Assembly (NCBI GenBank): GCA_029866005.1
Contig: JARXAE010000003.1
Span: 248,001 to 312,000, forward strand
Direction: 5' to 3'
Length of the DNA: 64,000 nt
DNA from: Fimbriimonas sp.
GTDB lineage: Bacteria; Armatimonadota; Fimbriimonadia; Fimbriimonadales; Fimbriimonadaceae
Under the pieces are notes generated by a model. It made no database searches. It was not told the origin of the DNA and saw only the letters and a list, made by a program, of their open reading frames with translations. Shown piece after piece: positions 59,893 through 64,000 of the stretch (its first letter is position 1; each line of letters starts with the position of its first letter). A program made the position numbers and the translations under genes.

Positions 59893-61324
59893 ACCGATCC
59901 GCCGCCCCAAAAATCCGCTCCCGTCGCGCAGGCTCCAGCCGACCCAACCCGCCTACCATCATGCTCATCCGGTGGTTCGACGCAAAGAAGTCCAAGTGCC
60001 GATCAATGAACCGCCAATACAGCCCATCCCAAACGTCGCACCACTCGCCCTTCGGGTAGTCCGACATCTTCAGAATATACGCCGACCCACTCAGATAAGG
60101 CTTTGTCGCAAAAATGCCCCCATCCGCAAACTGGCTCATCCCCAGCACGTTCGGCGCCATCACCCAATCCGCCGAGTCGATGAACATCTCCATGAACCAC
60201 CGATAGCTCTCTTGCGGGTCCACCTCGCACATCAGCATCGCCGACCCCAGCACCATCAGCCGCTCGATGTGGTGGCAATAAGCATGCTTCGCCGTCCGCT
60301 TGATCACCGTATCCAAAGGCAAAAGCCCGGTCGTCCCGTCGTACCAGCACGCCTTCAACTTCCGCCGATGCTCAAAAAAATTCGGCTCCGCGTCGTACCG
60401 AACCTGATTCTCCCGCCCGATCCAAAAGATGAATTCGCGCCACCCAACCACCTGCCGCACAAACCCCTCAAGCGAGTTCAAAGGAATCCCCTTACAATGA
60501 AGAGCCTCCGAAACAACCTGAGCCGGAGTCAACAATCCCGTGTTCAAATACGGCGTCAAAACGCTATGAAAAAGCGTCCGCTCGCGCTGCGGAATCGCGT
60601 CCTCATAATCCCCAAACCTCTCCAGCCGCTCCGCCAAAAACTCCGCCAAAGCCGCCCGAGTATCCCCATGGGTCACCCCATACCGAAACTCCGAAGCCTT
60701 CCCCGGATGCGAACCGAACAACCCAGAAACCTCCGAAATCACCTGCCGAGTGACCGAATCCGGCTCAAATCCACCCACTGACGGCGGCAAAACCGACTTC
60801 GGCAACGCCTTCCGGTTCTCCTCGTCAAAGCTCCACTTCCCGCCCGTCGGCTGGCCGTCCTCCATCAAAATCCCCAATCGCCGCCGCTGTGCCTGATAGA
60901 AATCACCCATCAACCGCCGCTTCGATCGACCCGCATACGCTTCCCAATCCGACAAAGAAGTCAAGAACATCGGGTTCGGAACCACCACCAACTCCACACC
61001 ACTAGCCGCCGCCCAAGGCCGCAAAACGTCCCGCAAAAAGAACGCATCCGCGGGCTCATAAACCCAAACCTTCTGCGGAGCCAACCCAGAAAGCCGCTCC
61101 ATCATCGACCCGTTCTGCTCGGTGATCGTCGAATACAAAACCTCCCGATCAACCGAAGCCGCAAAGTGCCGCATCGCCGAGAAAAACAGCACCAACTTCT
61201 GCTGATGATGCCGCCACCGAGTCGCCAGCCCCACATCCTCGTGCATCACCACCGGAACCCCCAAAGGCATCCCCGGAAGCCCATCAAAGAGCTGATCCCC
61301 CAGCACCAAAATCAACTCTTTCAT
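59861..61324 (-). CDS. Photolyase/cryptochrome family protein, FeS-BCP branch lacking cluster cysteines
   Basis: This 487-residue protein belongs to the bacterial (6-4) photolyase (PhrB, FeS-BCP) branch: LILVLGDQLFDGLPG at the start, GWREFIFWIGRENQV, KHAYCHHIERLMVLGSAM and NVLGMSQFADGGIFATKPYL. In PhrB four cysteines hold a 4Fe-4S cluster. Here the segment after KMSDY is shortened and has only Cys429 (PKGEWCDVWDGLYW), and the position of the first cluster cysteine appears to be Thr339. A cluster is therefore unlikely. The FAD- and DNA-facing motifs remain. I prefer ATG 61324 to a TTG at 61345. It is cotranscribed with the Y-family polymerase, 27 bases upstream. Confidence 0.87.
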   Translation of the reverse strand: MKELILVLGDQLFDGLPGMPLGVPVVMHEDVGLATRWRHHQQKLVLFFSAMRHFAASVDREVLYSTITEQNGSMMERLSGLAPQKVWVYEPADAFFLRDVLRPWAAASGVELVVVPNPMFLTSLSDWEAYAGRSKRRLMGDFYQAQRRRLGILMEDGQPTGGKWSFDEENRKALPKSVLPPSVGGFEPDSVTRQVISEVSGLFGSHPGKASEFRYGVTHGDTRAALAEFLAERLERFGDYEDAIPQRERTLFHSVLTPYLNTGLLTPAQVVSEALHCKGIPLNSLEGFVRQVVGWREFIFWIGRENQVRYDAEPNFFEHRRKLKACWYDGTTGLLPLDTVIKRTAKHAYCHHIERLMVLGSAMLMCEVDPQESYRWFMEMFIDSADWVMAPNVLGMSQFADGGIFATKPYLSGSAYILKMSDYPKGEWCDVWDGLYWRFIDRHLDFFASNHRMSMMVGGLGRLEPARRERIFGAADRFIERVTDPAE

Positions 61325-61351
61325 CGAACCTGTACTACGAGTCAAGCAAAA

Positions 61352-62665
61352 CTATCGTGCCACCCCGCGCCAAGTATCCAGCCGCTCCCCACCCATATAA
61401 CTCTCAATGTCAAAAGCGTGGTCATCCGCCCCCTCCACAAAAAGCTCCACTTTCTGAAACGCAATCCTTTCCTCCGCTGAATGCCGCCCCTGCCCCATCC
61501 CGCCCACAAAAACCGAATGCTTCCCAAACCGGTGGTTCATCTTGTCCACCGCATGGCTAAACTCCGCCCGCTCCGGAGTCTGGTCGAAAAGCGAAGGAGT
61601 CACATATTCCGGCCGCAACAGCCCCGTAAACACAATCCCCACCTGCAACGGCCGCTCAAAATCCGCCGACGGCCACTCCGAAGCAATCAGCGAAGTCACC
61701 GTCACCGAGTCCTGACAAGGCGGCACCGGCACGGTCACCTTCCAAGAGCGACGCATCCCCTTCACATATATCCCCATGTGCGTCGCCCAAAGGTTCGACT
61801 GCCGCAATCGCGCACAAGCCTTATGCGCCAACCGCATCATCACTTCCCGAGCGCCTTCCTCGGTTCGTAAGTCCGGCGGCAAAACGTGCGAATGCGACAA
61901 CGACTGATCCTGTCGGGTCTCGTAATCCACCTCGTACCCATGCAAATTGAACCAGTACCGCTCCCCACAAACCGACCCAAACGCCCGCCGCATCTCTTCC
62001 GGCGATAGCGCCAACAATTGCCGCGAAGAAAACACCCCGGCCGCATTCAGCCGCGCCTTCATCCGCTTGTTAATCCCGCAAAAATCGGTCAGCTTCAGCT
62101 CATACAGCCGTGAGGGAATATCGTCGGCGGTCAAAATCACCAGCCCGTCCGGCTTCATCATGTCCGTCGCCGTCTTCGCCAAAAAGTGGTTCGTCGCAAT
62201 CCCAAACGAAGCCGTCATGCACTCGCCGACGTTCTCCCGAATCGCCTTCTTCATCTTCAGCGCAAGCTCCCGCGCCACCGCCGGAGGAGCCTCGGTCTCC
62301 AACAACCGAAACCGCATCTCATCGATCGAACACACCTTGTCCACCGGCAGAACCGACTCGCAAACCTCGACAATCCGCTTGTGAAACGCCGTGTAAGCCG
62401 CGTGATTCCCCTTCACAATCACCACGTCCGGGCAAAGCTGTCTCGCCAGCCCAATGTTGGTGCCGGTCTTGATCCCAAACCGTTTCGCCTCATAAGAAGC
62501 CGCAATCGCCGAAGTGTTATCCCCCGCCGTCGGAGCCACAATCAAGGGCCGCCCCCGCAACGACGGATCCAACTGCTGCTCGCACGAGGCAAAGTAAGCA
62601 TTCAGGTCCATAAACATCGACTTAAGCCGACTAGGAGGCGATATAGGTAGATATTGTTCTACCAT
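61352..62665 (-). CDS. Y-family DNA polymerase (DinB-like)
   Basis: This 437-residue protein has the Y-family catalytic residues: MFMDLNAYFASCEQQ with Asp20, and VCSIDEMRF with Asp115-Glu116. It also has the fingers segment IAASYEAKRFGIKTGTNIGL, a helix-hairpin-helix thumb region (LTDFCGINKRMKARLNAAGV) and a C-terminal little-finger domain ending about residue 400. It would copy past damaged bases. A TATAAT box lies six bases before the ATG, and an 18-base palindrome overlaps codons 2-7. The operon with the photolyase links two UV-damage functions. It could also be called Pol IV; I see no beta-clamp motif that decides this. Confidence 0.9.
   Translation of the reverse strand: MVEQYLPISPPSRLKSMFMDLNAYFASCEQQLDPSLRGRPLIVAPTAGDNTSAIAASYEAKRFGIKTGTNIGLARQLCPDVVIVKGNHAAYTAFHKRIVEVCESVLPVDKVCSIDEMRFRLLETEAPPAVARELALKMKKAIRENVGECMTASFGIATNHFLAKTATDMMKPDGLVILTADDIPSRLYELKLTDFCGINKRMKARLNAAGVFSSRQLLALSPEEMRRAFGSVCGERYWFNLHGYEVDYETRQDQSLSHSHVLPPDLRTEEGAREVMMRLAHKACARLRQSNLWATHMGIYVKGMRRSWKVTVPVPPCQDSVTVTSLIASEWPSADFERPLQVGIVFTGLLRPEYVTPSLFDQTPERAEFSHAVDKMNHRFGKHSVFVGGMGQGRHSAEERIAFQKVELFVEGADDHAFDIESYMGGERLDTWRGVAR
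62646..62663. promoter_or_regulatory. Palindrome overlapping the start of the DNA polymerase gene
   Basis: GGTAGA and TCTACC form a perfect 6+6 inverted repeat with a 6-base spacer. If transcription starts at the ATG, the repeat covers about +3 to +20, a classic repressor position. It may be a damage-response operator. It does not match a LexA box that I know. Confidence 0.5.
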
Positions 62666-62671
62666 AAGTTA

Positions 62672-62677
62672 ATTATA
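62672..62677 (-). promoter_or_regulatory. Consensus -10 element of the polymerase-photolyase operon
   Basis: Minus-strand TATAAT, six bases (TAACTT), then ATG 62665. It is the best -10 in the window. No good -35 lies at 16-18 bases. Confidence 0.65.
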
Positions 62678-62693
62678 CGCCCTTTTGGAGTGT

Positions 62694-62744
62694 GATGCCT
62701 CCACAGTGCGTGTCCGGTGTCAAGACACCGGATCTCGTGGCATC
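62694..62744 (-). terminator. Large hairpin downstream of the Cys-rich lipoprotein gene
   Basis: TCCGGTGTC (62713-62721) and GACACCGGA (62724-62732) are a perfect 9+9 repeat, enclosed by GATGCC (62694) and GGCATC (62739-62744), which pair with a small bulge. It starts at the lipoprotein stop. No U-run follows. Its outer arm reaches the -35 zone of the polymerase promoter. Confidence 0.5.
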
Positions 62745-63090
62745 AAAGCTCCATTGGCGTCGGTTCCTCATCTATTGGCTTCTTCGTACAACAAGGAGTG
62801 ACTGAGTCGTAAACAAAGGTGGGATTCTTGTAGCAGTTCACACCCGTTATCGAGTTCGAAAAAAGGTCCGCAGTCACTTTCATTCGCTTCATGGTTCCGT
62901 TCTTGCATGTGTTCATCTTGTCGCAACAGACCCAAGCGATTTCTTTGATACGCTGACCACTTCCAACCGAGCCCTTACACTCGTAGACTGTTTTCTTGCC
63001 TACAGTTGGGTCGCAAGCGGAGATTGCCAGAGAGATGGCTGCGAAGGACACAATTGCTGTTCCTAAGATTCTTTGCTTTTTTGTTTTCAT
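62743..63090 (-). CDS. Small cysteine-rich lipoprotein
   Basis: This 115-residue protein has a lipoprotein-type signal ending in LAISAC at about residue 26. The mature part contains eight more cysteines: VYECKG, WVCCDKMNTCKNG, GVNCYKN and TPCCTKKP. Paired cysteines suggest disulfide bonds in the periplasm. AGGAAATGA precedes the ATG at Shine-Dalgarno distance. It lies 11 bases downstream of the pseudopilin gene, so the two are probably cotranscribed. I do not recognise the family. Confidence 0.8.
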   Translation of the reverse strand: MKTKKQRILGTAIVSFAAISLAISACDPTVGKKTVYECKGSVGSGQRIKEIAWVCCDKMNTCKNGTMKRMKVTADLFSNSITGVNCYKNPTFVYDSVTPCCTKKPIDEEPTPMEL

Positions 63091-63101
63091 GGGTTCATTT
63101 C

Positions 63102-63677
63102 CTAGTAGTTAACGTCGAGAAAATCCGATTCAGCACGAGGGCATGGCCAAAGCGTTGGGAGAGCATTGGTGAGACGGGAATCGATCTGTTCCTTACTCAG
63201 ACTTTCAAACTTGCCGTTTTCTCGCACGATCAAAAGGTAGCTGCCTAGACCTCGATATTGTTGTACCACTGAACGATGATTCCGATCCTGCACGAGCGGG
63301 AAATCGCCCTGCCGTGTCTCACGGCACCTCTCGTAGTAATCAAAGTCATTCTTCATCCCCATTCTTAGGAGTAAATCGTGATAGCCATAAAGAGCGTACT
63401 CTGAATCTTGTTCCGATCCAGACGTGCAAACAGGTTTCGTCCCCCCGAGGTACGAGTCGTAAAGGATCGTCGGATTACTTCGAAGCGGATAAGTTTCAAA
63501 GTCGGCTTGATACAATTTAGCAGCAGCATAGAGTTGCCGCATATTCGAAATGTCAACCGTGGTTTTTGCTTTAGATTTTACTCCGACTAATGCGGGTGAC
63601 AAAAACGCTACCACAATCGAGATAACAACCAGACAGACCAACAATTCGGTCAGCGAAGCTCCTCGTCTGCGACTCAT
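63102..63677 (-). CDS. Type II secretion/type IV pilin-like pseudopilin
   Basis: This 191-residue protein has a prepilin N-terminus: SRRRGASLTELLVCLVVISI, with cleavage expected after Gly6 and the hydrophobic helix that follows, including the Glu at position +5 after the cleavage site (G|ASLTE). SNMRQLYAAAKLYQADFETY and later YPLRSNPT resemble the DUF1559/GspG-like pseudopilins of environmental bacteria. Cysteines appear in KPVCTSGSEQ and LWPCPR. No other pilus or secretion genes are in the window. The ATG overlaps the stop of the upstream membrane protein (ATGA). Confidence 0.85.
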   Translation of the reverse strand: MSRRRGASLTELLVCLVVISIVVAFLSPALVGVKSKAKTTVDISNMRQLYAAAKLYQADFETYPLRSNPTILYDSYLGGTKPVCTSGSEQDSEYALYGYHDLLLRMGMKNDFDYYERCRETRQGDFPLVQDRNHRSVVQQYRGLGSYLLIVRENGKFESLSKEQIDSRLTNALPTLWPCPRAESDFLDVNY

Positions 63678-64000
63678 TGCGAGACGATCTCACTGACTGC
63701 GACAAAAATGCTGAATACTCCCGTGAGTACCAAAAGTGCGAGATGCCGGAGCGGAGCGAACTCGCTCTCGATTGGCACGAGAGAAATACAACCCCACTCA
63801 ACGAGTCCGCATAAGCAGATACAGACCAAGAGCCGAAAGTCGGTTGCCCGACTTGGCAGTAGCTTTGCGGGCGACTGAACCACATGGGCAACGCATCCCA
63901 TGATGGTCCCTAGGAGGTAAGCAATTTTCAGTTCTCCTCCAGGCATATTGAGTAGATCAAAGATTCCAGGCCAGATGTATGTCCCCCTATAATTAGTGAT
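63674..64000 (-). CDS. Membrane protein of unknown function (partial)
   Basis: The frame is open from the window edge, so the N-terminus may be outside; an internal ATG at 63946 gives a 90-residue product. The visible part has three hydrophobic segments (IAYLLGTIMGCVAHVV, FRLLVCICLCGLVEWGCISL, LALLVLTGVFSIFVAV). The region before the ATG (GTYIWPGIFDLLN) reads like coding sequence, which favours a longer protein. It overlaps the pseudopilin start. No family is recognised. Confidence 0.6.
   Translation of the reverse strand: MTNYRGTYIWPGIFDLLNMPGGELKIAYLLGTIMGCVAHVVQSPAKLLPSRATDFRLLVCICLCGLVEWGCISLVPIESEFAPLRHLALLVLTGVFSIFVAVSEIVSQ

Noticed and set aside
62646-62663. Naming the palindrome a LexA box
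   Set aside because: GGTAGA-N6-TCTACC does not match the LexA sites that I know; calling it a damage operator remains a hypothesis.
1-64000. CRISPR arrays, insertion sequences, prophage, tRNA genes
   Set aside because: I saw no regularly spaced repeats, transposase or integrase genes, phage structural genes or tRNA cloverleaves.

Overview
The window reads as a chromosomal segment of a free-living, carbohydrate-degrading, Gram-negative-type bacterium. It carries lipoproteins, Tat-exported secreted enzymes, a PEP-CTERM protein, a DUF1800/DUF1501 pair, glycoside hydrolases of families 29, 116, 52, 76 and 20, and a type II pseudopilin. This mix, the moderate-to-high GC content and the leaderless promoter style described below fit a member of the Armatimonadota (Fimbriimonas-like). 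That assignment is inference from gene content; no rRNA gene is present. I see no insertion sequence, prophage, CRISPR array or tRNA gene. The only RNA gene is a tmRNA.

Layout. 1-5.3 kb: the end of a GH29 fucosidase, a secreted M14 carboxypeptidase, and a MerR-like regulator coupled to a TPR glycosyltransferase. 5.3-9.3 kb: two amidohydrolase-like secreted proteins, one and a half of whose three barrels lack metal ligands. 9.3-13.2 kb: an alpha/beta hydrolase, a DUF4143 ATPase and small membrane proteins. 13.2-16.7 kb: a DUF1800/DUF1501 pair and an M42 peptidase. 16.8-20.4 kb: a four-gene ABC-2 operon (two ATPase-permease pairs). 20.4-28.7 kb: a seven-gene operon of GH116 glycosidase, two-subunit thiamine-diphosphate E1 enzyme, SDR, VOC protein, signal-less solute-binding protein and Gfo/Idh oxidoreductase. 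This operon has no pathway that I can name. 30-38 kb: a glucuronoxylan module (LacI regulator, KDPG aldolase, KDG kinase, SDR, UxaC, and divergently UxuA and a GH52 beta-xylosidase). 38-46 kb: an M28 peptidase, HIT and FtsY, a ribose-type sugar ABC importer with a GH76 enzyme, and a PEP-CTERM protein. 46-55 kb: tryptophanase, GH20 with a PhyH dioxygenase, a DUF1460 amidase, a metalloprotease, an MFS-HEAT fusion and small proteins. 55-59 kb: tmRNA and the serine pathway (SerC-like protein and a SerB-SerA fusion). 59-62.7 kb: a PIG-L deacetylase and a Y-family polymerase/photolyase operon. 62.7-64 kb: a Cys-rich lipoprotein, a pseudopilin and a partial membrane protein.

The main cross-cutting observation is regulatory. 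In at least eleven genes that head a transcription unit, a TANNNT hexamer lies exactly 6 nt upstream of the start ATG (TATAAC in a twelfth; 7 nt in three more). This places the promoter -10 element so that transcription would begin at the start codon itself. Genes inside operons instead use ATGA-type overlaps or Shine-Dalgarno sequences. This architecture also decided several start codons below. Convergent genes nearly always overlap or abut at their 3' ends, so termination must often occur inside coding sequence.
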